Assembly (NCBI GenBank): GCA_910587165.1
Contig: CAJUKP010000003.1
Location: 27,296 to 91,295 of the forward strand
DNA from: an uncultured Duncaniella sp.
Lineage (GTDB): Bacteria > Bacteroidota > Bacteroidia > Bacteroidales > Muribaculaceae
Reading direction: 5' to 3'
DNA length: 64,000 nucleotides
The translations under genes were made by a program, and so were the position numbers. The notes under the pieces were generated by a model. It was not told where the DNA came from, searched no databases, and saw nothing but the letters and a program-made list of their open reading frames with translations. Position 1 is the stretch's first letter; every line of letters starts with the position of its first letter. Shown here in pieces: positions 17,281 through 24,813 of this stretch.

Positions 17281-20200
17281 ATGAAAAAGTTCTTCCTCAC
17301 AGCAGTGCTTGCCATTGCCTCCGCCACAGTGGCCGGAGCGGCCACCCCGTTGTGGATGCGCGACGCCGCCATCTCACCCGACGGAAAGGCAATCACCTTT
17401 ACATATAAAGGTGACATCTACACCGTAGCCGCTACCGGCGGCCGTGCCACACGCCTCACCACGATGCCATCCTATGAGTCATCGCCGGTATGGAGTCCGG
17501 ACGGAACAAAAATAGCCTTCGCGAGCACCCGCGAAGGGAGCAATGACATATATGTGATGGACGCCGCCGGAGGCGGGGCCAGAAGGCTCACATCCAACTC
17601 GGCCGACGAGATACCGGTGGCATTCACTCCCGACGGGAAAGCGGTGGTGTTCACTGCAGCCATCCAGGGACCGGCCAAAAGTCTTGTATTCCCCAGCGCT
17701 CGCTACACACAGCTCTACTCCGTTCCGGTGGACGGCGGCCGCTCGTCACAGATACTCGGCACTCCGGCCAAGACCATCAGCTATCTGCCCGACGGAAAAT
17801 CATTCGTCTATCAGGACATCAAAGGGGTGGAGGATGAATGGCGCAAACACCACACATCATCCGTGACCCGCGATATATGGCGCTATGACGCCACAACCGG
17901 CCGACACACCAATCTGACAAACCGCGGCGGCGAGGACACCAATCCGGTGACCGGAGGTGATGGCGAAACCGTCTACTTCCTGAGCGAGAGAGACGGCGGC
18001 AGCTACAACGTCTACTCCTTCAGGCTGTCAGACCCTTCGTCGGTCACCAGACTCACACAGTTTGACCGGCATCCCGTGCGCTTCCTCTCCCGCGGCAACG
18101 ACGGCACTCTGGCGTTCACATACGACGGTGAGCTATACACCATGAACGAGAATGGGGGCACTCCTGCCAAAGTGAAGGTCGATATCGTCACCGACACCGA
18201 GGAACCGGTGCGCCACCGCACTTTCACCAAGGGAGCCGAAGAGGCCGTCCCCTCCCCCGACGGCAATCAGGTGGCTTTCGCCAGCCATGGCGACATATTT
18301 GTGACATCAGCCGGATATGCTACAACGAAACAGATCACGACGACACCCCAGCATGAGAGCCATCCCTCATGGGGAGCCGATAACCGTTCGCTCTACTATG
18401 CATCCGACCGCGACGGATTCTCCAACATCTACCGCGCCCGCATCTCGCGCAAGGATGATCCCAATTTCGCCAATGCCACTCTGATAGAGGAGACAGCCGT
18501 ATTCCCCCCGGCCGAAAAGATTGACCGGCGCAACCCGCTCGTGTCGCCTGACGGCCAGCGCATGGCCTTCATCCAGGACCGCCGCAAGATCGGAGTGATG
18601 GACCTCACCACACGCAAGGTGACAATGCTCACCGACGGGGAGACCTACACGGCCCGCGACGGCGAGATCATGCTCGACTGGTCGCCCGACAGCGAATGGC
18701 TCACCGCCACCATCGACGTGCATCAGCGCGATCCCTATTACGACATCGCCATCTTCAATGTCAACACCGGCGAGATGACCAATATCACAAACGACGCCTA
18801 TACCAACTATATGCCCCGCTGGGTGATGGGTGGCGATGCCATCGTTTTCATCTCGGACCGTTACGGAATGAAGAACCATGCCTCATGGGGAGCGACCTAC
18901 GATGTGCTGCTCGCATTCACCAACAAGGAGGCCTATGACCGCTTCCGCCTCTCGGAAGAGGATTTCGCACTGCTGAAAGAGGTGGAGAAGTCCCAGAAGA
19001 AGAATGATAAACCTGAGAAAGAGGATAAGAAATCCAAGAAGAAAGGAAAGAAGGAGGAGACTCCCGCCGCTGACGAGCCCGACGATATGGTGAAGGTGGA
19101 GACCGACGGGATCCATGAGCGCATTGTCCGACTCACGCCCTTCTCTTCCGACCTTTCCGACGCGTGGATCGACCCCGACGGCGAGAATCTCTACTTCATA
19201 GCCACCGTGGAAGACGGCGAGGATCTGTGGAAAATGGATCTGCGCAAGAAGGATGTGGCCATCGAGAAAAAACTCGGTGCCTCGGGACTCTCTCTCATGC
19301 CCGACGGAAAAGGCAAACTGCTGTTCGTTCTCGGCCCCGGCACCATGAAGAAATACACTGTCGCCGGAGGTAAGATGGACAATGTGTCCTACTCCGCGTC
19401 GCAGAAAATCGACCCTGTGGCCGAACGGGAATATATGTACGACTATATGGTCAACGAGGCCCGCGAACGGTTCCTTGTCGAGGATATGTTCGGTGCCGAC
19501 TGGGACGGACTCTCGGCCGACTACCGCAAATTCCTCCCCCACATAACCAACAACTACGACTTCGCCGAGCTCGGCTCCGAACTGCTGGGCGAACTGAATG
19601 TGTCGCACACCGGAGCCCGCTATTACCCCGACGGAGCGGTAGAGCCGACAGCATCGCTCGGACTTCTCTACGACATGACCTATACCGGTCCCGGCCTGAA
19701 AGTGGCCGAGATCGTGGCGAAAGGCCCGTTTGACCGTGCCACATCCCGCCTGAGACCGGGAGCCGTGATCACCGCGATAGACGGACTCTCGCTCGACGGA
19801 CTCAGCGAACCCCTTTCCTCGCTCAATTCCCGCCGCGGCCGCAAGACACTCGTTGCCTTCACTCTTCCCGGAGGTGAGAAAGTGGAGGAAGTGGTGCTTC
19901 CTGTGTCTGCCGGAGCAATGAACGAAATGCTCTACAAGCGCTGGGTGGAGCGCAACCGCGCCATAGTCGATTCCCTCTCCGGGGGACGTCTCGGCTACGT
20001 TCACCTCCGCTCCATGAGCGACGATTCATACCGTACAATATATGCCGATGTCCTCGGTCGTTACGCCGACCGTGACGGAATCGTGATAGACACCCGCTTC
20101 AACGGCGGCGGACGTCTGCACGAGGATATCGAAGTGCTCTTCAGCGGCAAGAAATATCTCACCCAGGAGATCAGGGGTGTCAAGAGCGGCGAGATGCCCT

Positions 20201-20547
20201 CGCGCCGCTGGCTCCGCCCGTCGGTGATGGTGACAGGCGAATACAATTACTCCAACGCCCACGGCACCCCCTGGATGTATAAGCATAACGGTCTCGGAAA
20301 ACTCGTGGGTATGCCTGTCCCCGGCACTATGAGCTCGGTCAACTGGATCGAAATGCAGGATCCCTCGATGGTGTTCGGCGTTCCCGTGGTGGGATTCCGC
20401 ACAGCCGAAGGCAATTTCCTCGAGAACACACAGCTTGAACCTGACGTGAAGGTGGCCAACGATCCGGCTCTCATTGTCAAAGGCATCGACTCGCAGCTCG
20501 AGAAAGCTGTGGAAACACTCCTCAACGATATAAAGAACGCAAAATAA
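17281..20547 (+). CDS. Tricorn-like S41 peptidase with beta-propeller repeats
   Basis: This is a large protease (1088 residues) exported by the signal peptide MKKFFLTAVLAIASATVAGA. Residues about 30-550 hold PD40/beta-propeller repeats (ISPDGKAITFTYKGDIY, WSPDGTKIAFASTREG, SPDGQRMAF). A lysine/glutamate-rich linker (KKNDKPEKEDKKSKKKGKKE) sits near 580. A PDZ-like segment (VAEIVAKGPFDRATSRLRPGAVI) follows, and the S41 core has IVIDTRFNGGGRL. The probable nucleophile is Ser991 in YSNAH, with an acidic residue in LENTQLEPDV. Tricorn proteases trim peptides from other proteases; their partners are aminopeptidases. The next gene, 3 bp on, is an M18 aminopeptidase, which fits that role. Confidence 0.93.
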   Translation: MKKFFLTAVLAIASATVAGAATPLWMRDAAISPDGKAITFTYKGDIYTVAATGGRATRLTTMPSYESSPVWSPDGTKIAFASTREGSNDIYVMDAAGGGARRLTSNSADEIPVAFTPDGKAVVFTAAIQGPAKSLVFPSARYTQLYSVPVDGGRSSQILGTPAKTISYLPDGKSFVYQDIKGVEDEWRKHHTSSVTRDIWRYDATTGRHTNLTNRGGEDTNPVTGGDGETVYFLSERDGGSYNVYSFRLSDPSSVTRLTQFDRHPVRFLSRGNDGTLAFTYDGELYTMNENGGTPAKVKVDIVTDTEEPVRHRTFTKGAEEAVPSPDGNQVAFASHGDIFVTSAGYATTKQITTTPQHESHPSWGADNRSLYYASDRDGFSNIYRARISRKDDPNFANATLIEETAVFPPAEKIDRRNPLVSPDGQRMAFIQDRRKIGVMDLTTRKVTMLTDGETYTARDGEIMLDWSPDSEWLTATIDVHQRDPYYDIAIFNVNTGEMTNITNDAYTNYMPRWVMGGDAIVFISDRYGMKNHASWGATYDVLLAFTNKEAYDRFRLSEEDFALLKEVEKSQKKNDKPEKEDKKSKKKGKKEETPAADEPDDMVKVETDGIHERIVRLTPFSSDLSDAWIDPDGENLYFIATVEDGEDLWKMDLRKKDVAIEKKLGASGLSLMPDGKGKLLFVLGPGTMKKYTVAGGKMDNVSYSASQKIDPVAEREYMYDYMVNEARERFLVEDMFGADWDGLSADYRKFLPHITNNYDFAELGSELLGELNVSHTGARYYPDGAVEPTASLGLLYDMTYTGPGLKVAEIVAKGPFDRATSRLRPGAVITAIDGLSLDGLSEPLSSLNSRRGRKTLVAFTLPGGEKVEEVVLPVSAGAMNEMLYKRWVERNRAIVDSLSGGRLGYVHLRSMSDDSYRTIYADVLGRYADRDGIVIDTRFNGGGRLHEDIEVLFSGKKYLTQEIRGVKSGEMPSRRWLRPSVMVTGEYNYSNAHGTPWMYKHNGLGKLVGMPVPGTMSSVNWIEMQDPSMVFGVPVVGFRTAEGNFLENTQLEPDVKVANDPALIVKGIDSQLEKAVETLLNDIKNAK

Positions 20548-20550
20548 CCT

Positions 20551-21849
20551 ATGGAAGAGATAAAACAGAACGCACGCCGTCTGATGGAGTTTCTTGACAA
20601 AAGCCCCGTCAACTTCTTTGCCGTGCGCACCGTGGCCGAGCGTCTGGACGCCGAAGGCTTCACCCGTCTGGATCCGCGTGACCGGTGGAACCTCGTTCCG
20701 GGCGGAAAATATTACATGGTGAAAAACGGATCCGCCATTTTCGGATTCACCGTAGGCGATGCCGACCCTTCGGCCGGATTCCGCATCATATCCTCACACA
20801 GCGACTCGCCATGCTTCCGGGTGAAACCCCATCCCGAGATGCTCACCGAAGGTGGCGTGGTGAAACTTAACGTCGAGGTCTACGGAGGACCGATACTCTA
20901 CACATGGTTTGACCGCCCGCTCTCCCTGGCAGGACGTGTCATCGTGAGAAGCGACGATCCTCTCAATCCCGAAGCCAGACTGCTGCGTTTCGAGCGACCG
21001 CTTCTCACCATCCCCCATCTCGCCATCCACTTCAACCGCACCGTCAACGAAGGCAACCGTCTGTCGCCACAGAAGGATATGCTACCCGTCATAGGCATAA
21101 TCAGAGACAAAACCGAGAAAGACGGGATGCTGTTGCGTCTCGTGGCCGAGGCCGTCGGATGCTCCACCGCCGACATTCTCGACTTCGATCTCTCGCTCTA
21201 CGACACCACCCCCGCCTGCCTCGTGGGCATGAACGATGAGTTCATAACCTCCGGCCGTCTTGACGACCTCAGCATGGTCCACGCCTCGATGGAGGCACTC
21301 ATTGCCGCCGGACGCGGCAGACAGACCTGCGTGATGGCTGTCTTTGACAACGAGGAGACCGGATCAGGCACCAAGCAGGGAGCGGCATCCCCTATCCTTG
21401 CAGACCTACTGAGACGCATCACCGATACTTTCGGCGGCAACCACGAGGATTTCGTGAGAGCCATCGAGAGGTCATTCATGGTGTCGGCTGACAATGCCCA
21501 TGCCTACCATCCCAACTACGGGGAGAAGTATGACCCCACCAATCATCCTGTGCCCAGTGGAGGTCCGGTGATAAAGATCAACGCCCGATGCAAATACATG
21601 ACTGATGCCGATTCGGCCGCCGTATTCCGCCATATATGCGAGAAAGCCGGAGTGCCGTTCCAGTATTTCGTCAACCACAGCGACATAGCCGGTGGCTCAA
21701 CGCTCGGCAACATACTCACCTCGCAGCTCCCGCTGAGAGGTGTCGACATGGGCGAAGCCATCTGGGCCATGCACTCCGTGCGCGAGACCGCGTCAGCCAT
21801 CGACCACACATACTCCATCAAAGCCTTCACGACATTCTTCAACCTGTAG
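20551..21849 (+). CDS. M18-family aminopeptidase
   Basis: This is a zinc aminopeptidase (432 residues) of the aspartyl-aminopeptidase family, cytoplasmic by the lack of a signal peptide. Visible family motifs are SSHSDSPCFRVKPHP (first metal ligand His), GRLDDLSMVHAS, FDNEETGSGTKQGA (catalytic Glu and metal ligand), and SADNAHAYHPNYGEKYDPTNHP, with a late HSDIAGGSTLG block. Length and motif order match the family. It starts 3 bp after the tricorn-like gene stop and ends the trio. Together they suggest stepwise degradation of oligopeptides, although the protease has a signal peptide and this enzyme does not. Confidence 0.95.
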   Translation: MEEIKQNARRLMEFLDKSPVNFFAVRTVAERLDAEGFTRLDPRDRWNLVPGGKYYMVKNGSAIFGFTVGDADPSAGFRIISSHSDSPCFRVKPHPEMLTEGGVVKLNVEVYGGPILYTWFDRPLSLAGRVIVRSDDPLNPEARLLRFERPLLTIPHLAIHFNRTVNEGNRLSPQKDMLPVIGIIRDKTEKDGMLLRLVAEAVGCSTADILDFDLSLYDTTPACLVGMNDEFITSGRLDDLSMVHASMEALIAAGRGRQTCVMAVFDNEETGSGTKQGAASPILADLLRRITDTFGGNHEDFVRAIERSFMVSADNAHAYHPNYGEKYDPTNHPVPSGGPVIKINARCKYMTDADSAAVFRHICEKAGVPFQYFVNHSDIAGGSTLGNILTSQLPLRGVDMGEAIWAMHSVRETASAIDHTYSIKAFTTFFNL

Positions 21850-21894
21850 ACACAGGTAGTTAGACAGTTGAAGGTGTGTACCTTGACTTGAACA

Positions 21895-21950
21895 CTCTAT
21901 CAGGCCGTGATGTTTTACAATAAAACGTCACGGCCTGATAGAGCTTTATT
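21895..21950 (+). terminator. Very stable terminator after the M18 aminopeptidase gene
   Basis: A 23 bp stem (21895-21917 with 21921-21943, one G-T wobble) closes on a 3-base loop and is followed by CTTTATTTAT. It lies 45 bp after the stop. No complementary T-run is seen on the minus strand. Confidence 0.85.
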
Positions 21951-22160
21951 TATCTCCGGCAGGGTACAATATGTGTAGCTCTATTGAAATGGCACGTATC
22001 ATAAAAAGGACTGAACCATTGCTTTGTGCGAAAAAATGCCCCGGTAGGGGCATTGCAATGGTAGGCGCGGGTGACAACCCGTGCATCAATCGAACGTACC
22101 TGTATATTGCGTCGCGTAGCGCCGCCACCAAGGTAGCGGTGAGGTGAATCCGCCGGCTCT
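21951..22160. repeat. Palindromic intergenic element beside hisIE
   Basis: The stretch has no gene and holds several short inverted repeats: ATGCCCC/GGGGCAT around GGTA (22037-22054), GCGCGGGT/ACCCGTGC (about 22057-22084) and CACCaaGGT with a following CGGTG. Elements of this style, built around ccccggtagggg and cgggtgacaacccg, look like the dispersed REP-like repeats of Bacteroidales intergenic regions. A small leftward open frame here (21946-22131) has no coding signal. Confidence 0.5.
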
Positions 22161-22161
22161 C

Positions 22162-22758
22162 CTAATGGCGCTTGCGCAGCTCCCGCTCTATCTCGGGCAA
22201 AGTCACCCCCATCTGCTCGAGAAGGACGAGATAATGATACATGAGATCGGAGGCTTCGTAGACAAACCGGCTACGGTTGCCGTCAACGGCCTCGATTCCG
22301 GCCTCGATGGCTTCCTCTCCGACCTTCTGGGCTATCTTCTTCACCCCTTTGATGAACAGTCTGGTGGTGTAGGAATTTTCGGGCATCTCTCTGTGGCGGC
22401 GCTCGATCAGGGCTGATAGCGAACGGATGAATCCATCCTCGGCCGGAGTGTCAAAACAGGCGGTGGTGCCCCGGTGGCAGGTAGGGCCCGTAGGGATTGC
22501 CTTGACAAGAAGAGTATCCATATCGCAGTCGGGATACATCTCCACGACCTGCAGATGATTGCCCGAAGTCTCACCCTTAGTCCAGAGTGTGCCGCGGGTG
22601 CGGGAGAAGAAGGTGACGAGTCCTGTCGCCCGGGTCTTCTCAAAAGCCTCGCTGTTCATATAGCCGAGCATGAGCACACGCAGGGTCACGGAGTCCTGGA
22701 CTATGACGGGGAGAAGCCCGTCGGCGCATTTTGAGAGATTGAAATCTGAGAATGTCAT
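22162..22758 (-). CDS. hisIE: Bifunctional phosphoribosyl-AMP cyclohydrolase / phosphoribosyl-ATP pyrophosphatase
   Basis: This enzyme carries out steps 2 and 3 of histidine synthesis. Of its 198 residues, the N-terminal HisI domain (about 1-105) has VTLRVLMLGYMNSEAF, the TRGTLWTKGETSGN block and the metal-binding CDMDTLL...GPTCHRG...CF. The C-terminal HisE domain (about 110-198) has SYTTRLFIKGVKKIAQKVGEEAIE and FVYEASDLMYHYLVLL. It is the last gene of the leftward his operon and overlaps hisF by 4 bp. The HisI-HisE fusion is common in bacteria. Confidence 0.97.
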   Translation of the reverse strand: MTFSDFNLSKCADGLLPVIVQDSVTLRVLMLGYMNSEAFEKTRATGLVTFFSRTRGTLWTKGETSGNHLQVVEMYPDCDMDTLLVKAIPTGPTCHRGTTACFDTPAEDGFIRSLSALIERRHREMPENSYTTRLFIKGVKKIAQKVGEEAIEAGIEAVDGNRSRFVYEASDLMYHYLVLLEQMGVTLPEIERELRKRH

Positions 22759-23513
22759 AGTCTGACAGGGATGTTTCGTTGTTTAAGATATTCCTTTAGA
22801 TCGCGGATTGAAATCTCGCCGTAATGGAAGATGCTCGCGGCCAAGGCGGCATCCGCCCCACCGTCAGTGAGCACTTCGGCGATGTCGGCAGGACTTCCCG
22901 CCCCACCGGATGCAATAACCGGTATGGACAGCGTTGAGGCCAGACGGGAGTAAAGTCCGCACGGATACCCTCCGCGGGTGCCGTCGTGATCCATCGAGGT
23001 GAACAGGATCTCACCGGCTCCACGCTCCTGAGCCTCCAGTGCCCAGGGGAAAAGGAGACGTTCGGTCATCCGCGATCCACCATGCGTCGTGACATGGATC
23101 TCGCCGTCATCACAAAGACGCGCATCAATGGCCACGACCACAAACTGGCTGCCATAGCGGGAAGCTATCTCACTGATCAACGACGGATTCCGCACTGCCG
23201 CTGAATTGATGGTCACTTTATCGGCTCCGGCATCGAGCAAGGCGGCGGCATCGTCCACGGAACTTATCCCTCCCCCTACCGTGAAAGGTATGTTTATGCG
23301 GTCGGCCACACGGCTGACCAGGCGGGTGAAAGTGCTCCTGCCGTCACGCGAGGCGCTTATGTCGAGATAGACCAGTTCATCGGCACCCTCGGCCGCATAG
23401 CGCGCGCCAAGTTCTACAGGATCGCCCACATCTGAAAGGCCCTCGAAATTGATCCCTTTTACCGTGCGGCCGTCCTTGACGTCAAGACACGGAATGATTC
23501 GTCTGGCTAACAT
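22755..23513 (-). CDS. hisF: Imidazole glycerol phosphate synthase cyclase subunit
   Basis: HisF is the (beta/alpha)8 subunit that uses ammonia from HisH to make IGP and AICAR. The 252 residues start with MLARRIIPCLDVKDGRTVKG, which contains the catalytic first Asp, followed by PFTVGGGISSVDDA and GADKVTINSAAV. The second catalytic Asp lies in FTSMDHDGTRGGY, and PVIASGGAGSPADIAEVL follows. It overlaps hisA by 7 bp and hisIE by 4 bp, indicating tight translational coupling. Length and motifs are standard. Confidence 0.98.
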   Translation of the reverse strand: MLARRIIPCLDVKDGRTVKGINFEGLSDVGDPVELGARYAAEGADELVYLDISASRDGRSTFTRLVSRVADRINIPFTVGGGISSVDDAAALLDAGADKVTINSAAVRNPSLISEIASRYGSQFVVVAIDARLCDDGEIHVTTHGGSRMTERLLFPWALEAQERGAGEILFTSMDHDGTRGGYPCGLYSRLASTLSIPVIASGGAGSPADIAEVLTDGGADAALAASIFHYGEISIRDLKEYLKQRNIPVRL

Positions 23514-24217
23514 AGCTGTTTCAGTGAGATTCTGCCTTCATATAGAGCTTTACCGACAATCACACGCGGCACACCGAGGTGATCGAGCCTCTCGATATCC
23601 TCCATACCGGAGATTCCCCCCGATGCCGTGAATGTCACATCGGGATGGGCCTCCATGAGTGATGTGTAGAGATCGAAAGCCGGACCGGCCAGCATCCCGT
23701 CCTTTGATATGTCGGTGACAATCACCTGGGTGAGTCCATCGGGCCTGAAACGGTTGATGAGATCCCCGGCGGTGAGCGGAGAGTCCTCGAGCCATCCGGC
23801 GGTGGCTACCTTCCCGTCACGCAGATCGGCACCGAGAATCATGGTATCGCCGCCACGTGACTTCAGCCAGCTGCTGAAAAGCTCCGGATCGCGCACAGCC
23901 ACACTCCCTATCACTGCCCAGGTGCCCCCGGCATTGAACAGGTCGCGCAGATCGGCATCAGTCTTAATGCCTCCCCCCCACTCTATACCGACATCGGCCA
24001 CCGATGCCATCTTCTCCAGCACCCGCAGGGCATCGGGACGTCCGAGCCTCGCGCCGGTAAGATCCACGGCATGGATGCGTGTCAGACCATGGTCGGCAAA
24101 CATCTTCACCATATCCACCGGCGTGGAGCGGTAGATCGTCCGGCGGTCATAGTCGCCCTCGCACAGACGCACACACTTGCCGTCTATTATATCAATCGCG
24201 GGAATAATCTCTATCAT
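23507..24217 (-). CDS. hisA: ProFAR isomerase (1-(5-phosphoribosyl)-5-[(5-phosphoribosylamino)methylideneamino]imidazole-4-carboxamide isomerase)
   Basis: This is the step 4 isomerase, a (beta/alpha)8 barrel of 236 residues related to HisF. Motifs include MIEIIPAIDIIDGKCVRLCEGDY with the first catalytic Asp, GIEWGGGIKTDADLRDLF, and QVIVTDISKDGMLAGPAFDLY with the second Asp. FTASGGISGMEDIERL is the phosphate-binding loop. It lies between hisH (4 bp overlap) and hisF (7 bp overlap). Confidence 0.98.
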   Translation of the reverse strand: MIEIIPAIDIIDGKCVRLCEGDYDRRTIYRSTPVDMVKMFADHGLTRIHAVDLTGARLGRPDALRVLEKMASVADVGIEWGGGIKTDADLRDLFNAGGTWAVIGSVAVRDPELFSSWLKSRGGDTMILGADLRDGKVATAGWLEDSPLTAGDLINRFRPDGLTQVIVTDISKDGMLAGPAFDLYTSLMEAHPDVTFTASGGISGMEDIERLDHLGVPRVIVGKALYEGRISLKQLC

Positions 24218-24813
24218 AGAGTCAGGAAGTTTTGAAGTATACGTTCACCCGTGTCGCCGCTCTTCTCGGGATGAAACTGTGTTCCGTAGAAATTCTCATA
24301 TTTCAGCGCGGCACTGAACATCATACCCTCCCCCACGCCATAGCGTGTGGTGGCGATGGTGTCGGGACATAGGGGGGCGTAATAACTGTGGACGTAATAG
24401 ACCCACGCTCCAGGCTCGATCCCCTTGAATAGCCCTTTCTCGAGATTGGAGATTGTGTTCCATCCGATGTGGGGCACCTTATCGGCATCCGACCGGGGGA
24501 TGAAACGCCGCACATGGGCATCGAAAATGCCGAGTCCGGCCGACGGACCCTCTTCCGTGTCACGGCACATCACCTGCATCCCGACGCATATCCCCAGCAC
24601 GGGACGGCGCAGATCGCATATCACCGTGTCGAGTCCGCGGGCACGAAGATCGGCGGCAGCGGCCCCGGCGTGACCCACACCGGGAAGAAGCACACGATCG
24701 GCCCGCCTCAGTTCCGCCGGGTCGGAGGTGAGAATCCATCCGGCCCCGAGCCGCGAGAGGGCGTTGGTGACCGACCGGATATTTCCTGCATTATAATCCA
24801 CAATCGCTATCAT
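24214..24813 (-). CDS. hisH: Imidazole glycerol phosphate synthase glutaminase subunit
   Basis: HisH hydrolyses glutamine to feed ammonia to HisF. The 199 residues show the class I glutaminase triad: Cys in PVLGICVGMQVM, and His with Glu in YGTQFHPEKSGDTGE. The N-terminus MIAIVDYNAGNIRSVTNAL is typical. It overlaps hisCB and hisA by 4 bp each. Confidence 0.98.
   Translation of the reverse strand: MIAIVDYNAGNIRSVTNALSRLGAGWILTSDPAELRRADRVLLPGVGHAGAAAADLRARGLDTVICDLRRPVLGICVGMQVMCRDTEEGPSAGLGIFDAHVRRFIPRSDADKVPHIGWNTISNLEKGLFKGIEPGAWVYYVHSYYAPLCPDTIATTRYGVGEGMMFSAALKYENFYGTQFHPEKSGDTGERILQNFLTL

Noticed and set aside
18883..20004. Leftward open frame of 373 codons inside the tricorn-like gene
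   Set aside because: It is the antisense shadow of a gene with clear protease motifs; no family resemblance.
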